The notes below the pieces were generated by a model. It worked only from the letters and a program-made list of their open reading frames with translations, was not told the DNA's origin and searched no databases. Shown in pieces: positions 8,207 through 14,315 of a stretch of DNA of 14,804 nucleotides. The position numbers and the translations under genes are program-made. How positions within the stretch are numbered: the first letter of the stretch is position 1; each line of letters opens with the position of its first letter. Source of the DNA: a bacterium (GTDB lineage: Bacteria; Hydrogenedentota; Hydrogenedentia; Hydrogenedentiales; SLHB01); NCBI GenBank assembly GCA_024231375.1, contig JAAEQP010001876.1:1-14804 (forward strand). The letters are read 5' to 3'.

Positions 8207-8236
8207 CCTACCACCCGTACCTGGCCAGGTGGTAGG
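8207..8236. other. Hairpin between the oxidoreductase and esterase genes
   Basis: CCTACCACC (8207-8215) pairs perfectly with GGTGGTAGG (8228-8236) over a 12-nt loop, which also contains the palindrome ACCTGGCCAGGT (8219-8230). It lies between the oxidoreductase stop (8294) and the esterase start (8174). No T-run follows on the minus strand. It could attenuate or stabilise a shared transcript. Confidence 0.4.
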
Positions 8237-8293
8237 TTCCCGAGATTGGTCCAAGGCGCCTCGTCAACCGGACTGAAACTGCATGCCGAGTCG

Positions 8294-9694
8294 TTAGATC
8301 GGCAACTCCCAGCCCTTCCGGTACTCCTTGCTCACGACCTCAGCGGCATTGTTGACGTTGGTGACCACGCCCTTCTTGTTGTCCCAGTGGAGTTTCTTGC
8401 CGGACTTCACCACCAGATTGCCGAAGTTCACCATCTCCGTGAACGGTCCGGCGTAGTCGAAGTTCGAACAGGCCGGTTCGCCGCCTTTGCACGCGGTGAG
8501 CCAGTTCTGGTACGGGTTCTGCCTGGGAATGCGCGGCAGCCACGGGTCCGGCTTCACATAGTCCACCATCTTCGCGTCCGGCAGCAGCCGGGGATTCCCA
8601 CCGTACTCGCCGGCCGTGAGGATGCCGTCGTCGCCGATGAGGTACGACCCGTTGGCGTTGTCGTCGCCCAGTTTCTGGTCCGCCGGTACGCCCGCCGGCC
8701 GTTTGGGACGGTTGTAGACCTTCTCGCGCGAATCCTTGTCTCTCCAATGGCCGTCGTACCAATACACATCCACCGGGGCCATGTCGCCACGCGCCGGGAA
8801 CGAGTACTTGATGGTGCTCATGATCGGGAACGTCTGGTCGTTCACGCCGCGTTGCTCAATGACTTCCACGGTGTAGTCCGACGATTCCACCAGCTTTAGC
8901 GCCATGAACACCGGGTCCATGATGTGACACGCCATGTCGCCCAGCGCGCCGCCGCCGAAGTCCTGCCAGGCACGCCAGTCGTGGGGCGCGTAGCCCTTGG
9001 CGTACGGCCGCATCGGCGCCGAACCGATGAACCGGTCCCAGTCCATGTTCTCCGGCGCCGGACGCGAAGGCAGCGGGTCGGGACGGCCTTGGTTAGCCCA
9101 CACAGGTCGATGCGTCCACACATGCGCCTCGCGCACCTGGCCGATGGCGCCTTTCCAGATCATCTCGCACATCTCGCGCACGCCGTTGCCGCAGTGCCCC
9201 TGGTTCCCCATCTGCGTCGCCACGCCGGTCTCGCGGGCCGTCAGCGTGAGCAACCGCGCCTCGGCCACGGTGTGCGTCAGCGGCTTCTGCACGTACACAT
9301 GCTTGCCAAGCTTCATGGCCATGTACGCCGCGGGCGCGTGGGTGTGGTCCGGCGTCGAGATGGTGACCGCATCGATCTCGGGCATCTCCTCGAGCATGTT
9401 CCGGTAGTCCTTGAACCGCCTGGCATCGGGCAGCGTCTTGAACGCGCGATCCGCCCGGTCCCAGTCCACGTCGCACAGGGCCACGATGTTCTCGCTGCCG
9501 CACGATGTGATATCCGAGAATCCCTTACCGCCCGCGCCGATGGCAGCCACGTTCAGTTTCTCGTTGGGCGACACCTTCCGCGGCACGACCTTGGCCGTGT
9601 TCGGCTTCGTCGCCGCTGCTGTCACGCATCCGCCCGCGCCCGTCAGCGTCGTCGCTGCCAGGAAGCTTCTCCGACTCATGCTCTTCTTACCCAT
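8294..9694 (-). CDS. Tat-exported Gfo/Idh/MocA family oxidoreductase
   Basis: The 466-residue protein starts with a twin-arginine signal (MSRRSFLAATTL, Arg8-Arg9), so it is probably exported folded with its cofactor; a Cys at position 23 (GAGGC) leaves open a lipoprotein form. The Rossmann dinucleotide motif is GAGGKG at 53-58, ALCDVD at 72-77 follows, and STPDHTHAP near 113-121 is typical. The family's EKP motif reads QKP (136-138), keeping the lysine. The C-terminal half has GGGALGDMACHIMD, matching the family's substrate-binding/catalytic helix. Gfo/Idh/MocA enzymes use NAD(P) for oxidation, reduction or redox-assisted sugar chemistry; some exported members act on glycosides. The start has AAAGGGG 6 nt upstream; a second ATG 5 codons in is possible. 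It is divergent from the sugar transporter genes, suggesting a shared glycan role (inference). The stop is TAA. Confidence 0.9.
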   Translation of the reverse strand: MGKKSMSRRSFLAATTLTGAGGCVTAAATKPNTAKVVPRKVSPNEKLNVAAIGAGGKGFSDITSCGSENIVALCDVDWDRADRAFKTLPDARRFKDYRNMLEEMPEIDAVTISTPDHTHAPAAYMAMKLGKHVYVQKPLTHTVAEARLLTLTARETGVATQMGNQGHCGNGVREMCEMIWKGAIGQVREAHVWTHRPVWANQGRPDPLPSRPAPENMDWDRFIGSAPMRPYAKGYAPHDWRAWQDFGGGALGDMACHIMDPVFMALKLVESSDYTVEVIEQRGVNDQTFPIMSTIKYSFPARGDMAPVDVYWYDGHWRDKDSREKVYNRPKRPAGVPADQKLGDDNANGSYLIGDDGILTAGEYGGNPRLLPDAKMVDYVKPDPWLPRIPRQNPYQNWLTACKGGEPACSNFDYAGPFTEMVNFGNLVVKSGKKLHWDNKKGVVTNVNNAAEVVSKEYRKGWELPI

Positions 9695-9779
9695 GCCGAA
9701 CCCCTTTGCTTATCCGTTTGCCGTCGCCGAATGGTTCCATAGTCCCCGCCGCATCCCAAGCCTTCCGAGCGGGGCGCCC

Positions 9780-9785
9780 ATCATA
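9780..9785 (-). promoter_or_regulatory. Possible -10 element for the oxidoreductase gene
   Basis: On the minus strand this reads TATGAT (5 of 6 to TATAAT), about 86 nt upstream of the ATG at 9694. No good -35 lies at 16-18 nt, so the call is weak. Confidence 0.25.
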
Positions 9786-9822
9786 CCAAATCCACCCTCC
9801 TCAGCCGAAAAGGACCACCGCC

Positions 9823-9852
9823 TTGACAACGGTGTCGCTGCCGGACCATCAT
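9823..9852 (+). promoter_or_regulatory. Candidate sigma-70 promoter of the sugar transporter operon
   Basis: A perfect -35 TTGACA (9823-9828) is followed after an 18-nt spacer by CATCAT (9847-9852, 4 of 6 to the -10 consensus). It lies in the divergent intergenic region, upstream of both possible starts (9883 and 9922) of the transporter fusion. No clear operator palindrome is seen around it. Confidence 0.5.
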
Positions 9853-9921
9853 ACGGGCCGCTCTCGGGGGGGCAGTCAACTCATGGTGTGTCGACTGGCT
9901 CCGCCCTGTTCGACGCCAGCC

Positions 9922-12468
9922 ATGATGCAGACGTCAAAGCACATAGCGACCCACCGGACCTCGCTTGCAGTGTGTCTGGTTCTGACAGGTCTGTTCATTG
10001 CCTGCACGGCGGGAGGATCCGAGCCGCCCCCTGCCTCGTCCGATTCCTCCGGCGAACCACTTGAGATCACCTTCTCTTACTGGGCAAACTACAAAGACGA
10101 GGAGCTGTTCCGGTTCGTCTGCGCCGGGTTCGAGGAGAAGTATCCCCACATCAAGGTGAAACGGCTCTGGTACGTGGGCGACTACGGCCGGAAACTGCAA
10201 CTCGACCTCATCACCAATACCGCCGCCGACCTTATCCTCATGGACGACGAGACCTATCCCATGTACGCCATCCGCGGCTACCTCGAGGATTTGGCGCCCT
10301 ATGCCGCGCGACGAACCGATTTCGCCGAGGGCGTCTTCCACGAGGAGATCGAGAAGTTGGGGATGGCGGATGCCGCCCTTGACCCGGACAGCGAACTGCT
10401 CCCCACGGCGACCCAGAGCTTCAACTACCGAGGCCTTCAGGGTGCGATGCCCTGGGACGGCAACGTCGTCGTCATGTACTACAACAAAGAGATTTTCGAC
10501 GAAGCCGGCGAGCCGTATCCGGAAGAGGGTTGGACATGGGACGATTTCCGGGGCATGGCGAAGCGCATGACCAAGGACATCGACGGCGACGGCCGCATCG
10601 ACCAGTTCGGCACCAACTTCTTCTTCTCCTTCCTGGATTTCGAACCCATCATCTGGAGTTTCGGCGGGCAAATCCTCAATGACGACAAGACCCGCAGTGC
10701 CATCCAGGAACCCCGAGGCGTCGAAGCCGCCAACTTCCTCCACACAATCAAGTATGAAGACCGTAGCGTCGCGTGGACCGGCGAAATCGAAGAGTTGAAC
10801 ACGGAGGTGCTCCTCCTGACCGGCCGGGTCGCCCTGGTCGCCGCCATGACCTACATGGTGCCCACGCTCAACCGGGTCGACGACGCCATGGAGTGGGACC
10901 TTGCGCCCATGCCCATCGGTCCCTACGGCGACCGCCACACCCGCGTCACCTGGGATGGCATCTCGATCAACGCCCGCACCACGCAGGACAAGAAGGAGGC
11001 AGCCTGGCTCTTCGCTAAACACCTGCTGAGCGACGAAGTTCAGTCGTTCATCGGCACGACCCAGCGCGGATTGCCCGTCCGGCGCAGGTTTGCGGAGGAG
11101 GACTACGTCGATCCCGATACCCCCGCCAAGGAGGAGGTTGCGCTCGCGGCGACCGATTACGGGCACCTCACCCCAATCACGCCCCGGTACCTCGACCTGC
11201 GCGACGCCATGGCGAGTGAATTCGACCGGCTGAACTTTTTCGAGGTGGACGACATCACGGTCGAGGGCGCCTTTGCCCGGCTCGGGCCGAAGATCAACAA
11301 GGTTCTCGACAAAGAGGTCGAAGACTGGGCCCGGCTTCAACAGAGCGAGGACGTCAAGGAAGGCCAGGCGTTGGCGTCCGGTATGAAGGCCTTCGGCGTA
11401 GCAATCCTTCTCATCATCGGGTTCGCCGGGGCGCTGCTGCTGATTCCGCGGGTTCGCCGCGGGTTCGCCATGCACCTGGAAGAGGCCCGGCACATGCTCG
11501 GCAGCAAGATGGCGCGGCAGGAGGCATTCGAAGGACTGGCCTTCGCGGCGCCGTGGCTCATCGGCCTGTGCCTGCTCACGGCCTTTCCCATCGTATTCAG
11601 TATTGTGCTGAGCTTCTGCGAATGGGACCCCTACCAGCCCATTTCGAACATGGAATTTGTCGGTCTGGAGAACTTCCAGCGCGCCTTCTCGGCGGATGAA
11701 GTGACGGGGGGCTGGGGCGATGTGGGCATCGCGCTCTACAACACATTCTACTACGCCATCTTCCTCGTGCCTCTCGGGCTCTGTCTTTCGCTCGGTCTGG
11801 CGCTGTTGCTCAACCAGAAGGTACGGGGCATCACCATCTTCCGCACCACCTTCTACCTGCCGAGTATCATCTCGGGCGTAGCCACCGTGGTCCTGTGGAT
11901 GTATATCTTCAACCCCGTGTTCGGGCCGCTCAACGCGACCATCCGTTTCATCAACAACACCCTCGACTACACCTACATTCTGTCCTTCATCAACCTGCCG
12001 GAACCCATGTGGCTGGGCGACCCCGCTTGGAGCAAGAACGCCGTCATTATCATGGGACTGTGGGGCGCGGGCGGCGCCGGCATGCTCATCTTCCTGGCGG
12101 GACTCCAAGGCGTGCCTGACCAGTTGTACGAGGTGGCCGAGTTGGATGGGGCGGGTCGGTTCCGCAAGTTCTGGAACGTCACCCTGCCCATGTTGACGCC
12201 CACCATCTACTTCAACCTTATCATGGGTACCATCGGCGCGCTCAAAGTGTTCATGCAGGCCTTCATCATGACGAGGGGGACCGGCGGCGTGGGCAAGTCT
12301 CTCCTCTTCTACGTCCTGTATCTGTACAAGAAGGCCTTCCAAGAATTCGAGATGGGATACGCTTCCGCACTCGCCTGGATTCTGTTTGTGATTATCCTGT
12401 CCCTCACCATGCTGGTCATCAAGTCCAGCGCGGTGTGGGTCTATTACGAAGGGGAGCGAAAGAGGTGA
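9922..12468 (+). CDS. CUT1-type sugar ABC transporter: solute-binding protein fused to MalF-type permease
   Basis: One 848-residue protein carries two normally separate subunits. Residues 1-28 are a signal ending GLFIAC; Cys28 may be lipidated, although the lipobox is imperfect. Residues ~45-470 are an extracellular sugar-binding protein (family 1 type) with the calcium-loop-like DIDGDGRIDQFG near 219-230 and WDLAPMPIG near 325-333. A transmembrane segment at ~489-508 is followed by basic RVRRGF, placing the linker inside the cell. A MalF-like permease follows, with membrane segments near 541-566, 603-631, 643-664, 706-728, 763-783 and 814-836, and an EAA loop at ~737-757 (EVAELDGAGRF then VTLP). 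The topology is consistent: binding domain outside, EAA loop inside. The start is uncertain: ATG at 9922 or 9925 gives a compact signal but lacks a clear ribosome site; ATG at 9883 follows a G-run. The stop is TGA. No ATPase gene is in the window. Confidence 0.87.
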   Translation: MMQTSKHIATHRTSLAVCLVLTGLFIACTAGGSEPPPASSDSSGEPLEITFSYWANYKDEELFRFVCAGFEEKYPHIKVKRLWYVGDYGRKLQLDLITNTAADLILMDDETYPMYAIRGYLEDLAPYAARRTDFAEGVFHEEIEKLGMADAALDPDSELLPTATQSFNYRGLQGAMPWDGNVVVMYYNKEIFDEAGEPYPEEGWTWDDFRGMAKRMTKDIDGDGRIDQFGTNFFFSFLDFEPIIWSFGGQILNDDKTRSAIQEPRGVEAANFLHTIKYEDRSVAWTGEIEELNTEVLLLTGRVALVAAMTYMVPTLNRVDDAMEWDLAPMPIGPYGDRHTRVTWDGISINARTTQDKKEAAWLFAKHLLSDEVQSFIGTTQRGLPVRRRFAEEDYVDPDTPAKEEVALAATDYGHLTPITPRYLDLRDAMASEFDRLNFFEVDDITVEGAFARLGPKINKVLDKEVEDWARLQQSEDVKEGQALASGMKAFGVAILLIIGFAGALLLIPRVRRGFAMHLEEARHMLGSKMARQEAFEGLAFAAPWLIGLCLLTAFPIVFSIVLSFCEWDPYQPISNMEFVGLENFQRAFSADEVTGGWGDVGIALYNTFYYAIFLVPLGLCLSLGLALLLNQKVRGITIFRTTFYLPSIISGVATVVLWMYIFNPVFGPLNATIRFINNTLDYTYILSFINLPEPMWLGDPAWSKNAVIIMGLWGAGGAGMLIFLAGLQGVPDQLYEVAELDGAGRFRKFWNVTLPMLTPTIYFNLIMGTIGALKVFMQAFIMTRGTGGVGKSLLFYVLYLYKKAFQEFEMGYASALAWILFVIILSLTMLVIKSSAVWVYYEGERKR

Positions 12469-12473
12469 AGATG

Positions 12474-12501
12474 GCTATCAGCGGTCGGCTATCGGCTGTC
12501 A
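12474..12501 (+). repeat. Left heptamer array (four GCTNTCR units)
   Basis: Contiguous 7-mers GCTATCA, GCGGTCG, GCTATCG and GCTGTCA fill 12474-12501, with GC of a fifth unit after. It begins 3 nt past the ATG at 12471. It forms an imperfect inverted repeat with the right array, so the ends could pair in a transcript or act as terminal recognition sites. Confidence 0.75.
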
Positions 12502-12504
12502 GCC

Positions 12505-12517
12505 CCGGAGAATCCGG
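12505..12517. other. Small hairpin inside the cassette, upstream of the four-helix-bundle gene
   Basis: CCGGA (12505-12509) pairs with TCCGG (12513-12517) over a GAA triloop, directly after the left heptamer array. It may be part of the structured left end of the cassette. Confidence 0.35.
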
Positions 12518-12571
12518 ATTGTGCAGCATGCTGATCGATGGTTGCACAGGGCACACTGGTCTGGAGAGACG

Positions 12572-12958
12572 GTGAAGGACTTCAAGACACTGAAGGTTTG
12601 GCAGGTGGCACACGAGTTGGTGCTCGATGTGTACCGGGCCACCGCTGCCTTTCCGAAAGAGGAGGTCTACGGACTGACAAGCCAGATGCGGCGCGCGGCG
12701 GCATCTGTCCCGGCCAACGTTGCGGAAGGCTGTGGCCGTCAGGGGGACGCCGAGTTCGCGCGCTTTGTCCAAATCGCCATGGGTTCCGCCAGCGAACTGG
12801 AGTATCACCTGATCCTCGCCCGCGACCTGGGCTTGCTGGACCCGGAGACGTACCAGAGCCTCACGGACAAGGTCGTTTCGACGAAGCGGATGCTGGGCAA
12901 GCTACTGGGCAGACTGAGAGAACCCACCCGGACAACGAGGGACCGCGCGAATGCCTGA
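12572..12958 (+). CDS. Four-helix-bundle protein (S23/IVP-like, TIGR02436 type)
   Basis: The 128-residue product matches the family along its length: FKTLKVWQVAHEL (4-16), FPKEEVYGLTSQMRRAA (27-43), SVPANVAEGCGR (45-56), FARFVQIAMGSASELEYHL (62-80) and a last helix with TKRMLGKLL. These proteins occur in 23S rRNA intervening sequences and as stand-alone genes; the Avd accessory proteins of diversity-generating retroelements belong to the same fold family. Their molecular role is largely unknown and no reverse transcriptase is present here. The GTG start at 12572 is chosen because GGAGA lies 4 nt upstream and homologues begin with MKDF-like sequence; a longer frame from 12521 adds non-conserved residues. 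The stop TGA (12956-12958) overlaps the downstream permease ATG (12951) by 8 nt. The gene sits between two permease genes with which it has no evident functional link. Confidence 0.85.
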   Translation: MKDFKTLKVWQVAHELVLDVYRATAAFPKEEVYGLTSQMRRAAASVPANVAEGCGRQGDAEFARFVQIAMGSASELEYHLILARDLGLLDPETYQSLTDKVVSTKRMLGKLLGRLREPTRTTRDRANA

Positions 12959-13847
12959 CAGCCGAAAGCCGATAGCTGACAGCCGACAGCCGAACGCTTC
13001 CTTCCGAGGAAGCATTAAGACCAGCCGCCGTATCGAACGCGGACTGGGCTTCCTTGCGCTCGTGGCGTTGTCGATGCTGTTTGCCACTCCGCTTGTCATT
13101 ACGATCAGCGACAGTCTGAAGAGCTTCATCGAGATCTACCAGGTGCCGCGGGTGTGGATCCCCAAACCGCCGCAGTTCGTGAATTTCGTCGCCATCTTCG
13201 AGGTGCTGCCCTTCCACAAGTTCTTCTTCAACACCTTCTGCATTACCATACTCGCCTTGATTGGTCAGGTGGCCAGCGCGTGTCTGGTGGGCTACAGTTT
13301 CGCGCGGTTGCGGTGGCCGTTCCGCGACTTCTTCTTCGTGCTCCTGCTCAGCACCATCATGTTGCCGCCTCAGATCACCATGATCCCCGTGTTCATCATG
13401 TTCAAGCAGATCGGCTGGGTGAACACGTGGTATCCGCTGATCGTGCCGGCCTACTTCGGCGGTGGCGTGTTCAACATCTTCCTCATGCGCCAGTTCTTCA
13501 AGACCATCCCTGTGGCCCTCGAAGATGCCGCCAAGATCGACGGGTCGTCCACGCTACGGACCTTCTTCACCATCATGCTGCCCCTGGCCAAACCCGCCAT
13601 CGCCACCATCTGCGTCCTCGGCTTCATCGGCTACTGGAACGAATTCCAGAACGCCCTGATCTACCTAAACGACTTCACCAAGTACCCCATCAGCATGGGC
13701 ATCTACATGTTCAAGAGTTCCGAAGCCATGTTCGCCCACTACATCATGGCCGCAAGCCTCACCGCCGTCGTCCCCGTGGTCATCCTCTTCTTCGCTGCCC
13801 AGCAGTACTTCGTCAAAGGCATCGTCCTCACCGGCATCAAAGGCTAG
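12951..13847 (+). CDS. MalG-type sugar ABC transporter permease with repeat-derived N-terminus
   Basis: The 298-residue inner-membrane permease has a first membrane segment near 33-53, further segments near 95-118, 125-150, 160-178, 212-228 and 265-285, and the EAA loop at ~191-211 (EDAAKIDGSSTLRTF then IMLP), which docks with the ATPase. It pairs with the fused binding-protein/MalF protein upstream. The ATG at 12951 has GAGGGA 8 nt upstream, inside the end of the four-helix-bundle gene, and overlaps that gene by 8 nt. The first ~15 residues are translated heptamer repeats (DSRKPIA then DSRQPN). No other standard start occurs before the first membrane segment. The native N-terminus was probably (M)KTSRRIERGLGF, whose start codon now lies upstream of the insert at 12465. 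The stop is TAG. Confidence 0.87.
   Translation: MPDSRKPIADSRQPNASFRGSIKTSRRIERGLGFLALVALSMLFATPLVITISDSLKSFIEIYQVPRVWIPKPPQFVNFVAIFEVLPFHKFFFNTFCITILALIGQVASACLVGYSFARLRWPFRDFFFVLLLSTIMLPPQITMIPVFIMFKQIGWVNTWYPLIVPAYFGGGVFNIFLMRQFFKTIPVALEDAAKIDGSSTLRTFFTIMLPLAKPAIATICVLGFIGYWNEFQNALIYLNDFTKYPISMGIYMFKSSEAMFAHYIMAASLTAVVPVVILFFAAQQYFVKGIVLTGIKG
12956..12990 (-). repeat. Right heptamer array (five units, inverted relative to the left)
   Basis: On the plus strand 7-mers TGACAGC, CGAAAGC, CGATAGC, TGACAGC and CGACAGC run without gaps, and a degenerate CGAACGC follows at 12991-12997. On the minus strand these read GCTNTCR, as in the left array. Because three 7-mers make 21 nt, the array translates as a seven-residue peptide repeat at the start of the MalG-type permease. 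Confidence 0.75.
12996..13013. other. Perfect 7-bp hairpin at the right end of the cassette
   Basis: GCTTCCT (12996-13002) pairs with AGGAAGC (13007-13013) around a TCCG tetraloop. It lies between the right heptamer array and the presumed native malG coding sequence, and is translated as residues 16-21 of the permease. It may mark the right boundary of the insert. Confidence 0.5.
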
Positions 13848-13946
13848 ATGCAACGCTTCACTCGCCACAACGCAACGCCTGCGAAACGGATACGTAACGG
13901 TCTTCGTCTCGTGTAACGCCGCCTCTACTGTCTTCAAGAATCGTTC

Positions 13947-13971
13947 TTTTGGAGTCCAAGTCTTTCCAAAA
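13947..13971. other. Hairpin downstream of malG, possible weak terminator
   Basis: TTTTGGA (13947-13953) and TCCAAAA (13965-13971) pair over 7 bp with an 11-nt loop, 100 nt past the malG stop. No T-run follows. The surrounding 235-nt intergenic stretch (13848-14082) holds no gene I can support. Confidence 0.3.
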
Positions 13972-13980
13972 TAAGGACTT

Positions 13981-14008
13981 GTCCATTCCGTCCACTTCTT
14001 CCTGTCCA
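13981..14008. repeat. Short GTCCA-motif repeat patch
   Basis: GTCCA occurs at 13981-13985, 13990-13994 and 14004-14008, with irregular spacing of 9 and 14 nt. I recall similar GTCCA-rich intergenic tracts from planctomycete-like genomes. The copy number here is too low to be firm. Confidence 0.3.
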
Positions 14009-14082
14009 CCCAGCCCATTCTTGGCCCAGAACCTGCTCTATCTCATGTGCAAGTTGAGACGACAGCCAAGGAGATTCGGCCC

Positions 14083-14280
14083 ATGCCCCTGTTCACGTAC
14101 GAATGCGGAGATTGCGGAAATACCTGGGAGTTGCTGGCGCGTTCCAGTGAGGTTGCGAAAACGTGCCCGGCTTGCGGAAGTGAGAACACCCAGCGCGCCG
14201 CATCGGCATTCGCATGCGGAACCGCGAAGTCGGCGAGCAGTGGAGCATGTTCGACAGGGTGTTGCCCCTTCGCTTCATAG
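14083..14280 (+). CDS. FmdB-type small zinc ribbon protein
   Basis: The 65-residue protein begins MPLFTYECGDCGNTWELL and has KTCPACGSEN about 25 residues later, giving the paired CxxC knuckles of the FmdB/CxxC_CxxC_SSSS zinc ribbon family. Members are annotated as putative regulators but their function is mostly unproven. The start at 14083 has AAGGAG 9 nt upstream and gives the family's standard N-terminus; a GTG at 14047 would add 12 unconserved residues. The C-terminal tail has four more cysteines (ACG and GACSTGCC), beyond the usual ribbon. The stop is TAG, and the next gene starts 36 nt later. Confidence 0.82.
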   Translation: MPLFTYECGDCGNTWELLARSSEVAKTCPACGSENTQRAASAFACGTAKSASSGACSTGCCPFAS

Positions 14281-14315
14281 CGAAGGCCGAGGGCACCACG
14301 GGAGGTAGTAGAGCC

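Larger units (their letters stand above)
12465..12575 (+). other. Short reading frame left by the insert: former malG start joined to the cassette
   Basis: GTG at 12465 overlaps the permease-fusion stop (GTGA) and is preceded by AAAGAG. ATG at 12471 in the same frame has GAGG 5 nt upstream. The frame runs through the left heptamer repeats and ends at TGA 12573-12575, which overlaps the GTG start of the four-helix-bundle gene by 2 bases (GTGA). The 34- to 36-residue product has no recognisable motif. I infer that this is the original malG initiation site, now serving translational coupling into the cassette. Whether the peptide itself does anything is unknown. Confidence 0.4.
12471..13016 (+). 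mobile_element. Inserted cassette: four-helix-bundle gene flanked by inverted heptamer arrays
   Basis: The segment splits what should be adjacent permease genes. Its left end has four tandem heptamers (12474-12501) and its right end five (12956-12990) in inverted orientation; the best inverted pair is 12485-12503 with 12975-12993, 18 of 19 matching. It carries a single gene for an S23/IVP-like four-helix-bundle protein and no transposase. Removing it joins ...GAGGTGAAG to ACCAGCCGC..., restoring a GTGA stop/start overlap and a MalG N-terminus reading (M)KTSRRIERGL. A 3-bp direct repeat AAG (12468-12470 and 13017-13019) could be a target duplication but is too short to prove it. The boundaries are inferred to within a few bases. 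Confidence 0.55.

Noticed and set aside
9934..12342. 802-codon minus-strand open frame opposite the transporter fusion
   Set aside because: It is a shadow of a clear binding-protein/permease gene; the translation lacks membrane segments or motifs.
12538..12975. Alternative 145-codon plus-strand frame overlapping the four-helix-bundle gene
   Set aside because: It is a +1-frame shadow; the family motifs lie in the frame starting at 12572.
12474..12990. CRISPR array
   Set aside because: The repeats are contiguous 7-mers without spacers and no cas gene is present.
12456..13030. Diversity-generating retroelement
   Set aside because: The four-helix-bundle protein is distantly Avd-like, but no reverse transcriptase, template/variable repeat pair or adenine-biased variation is visible.
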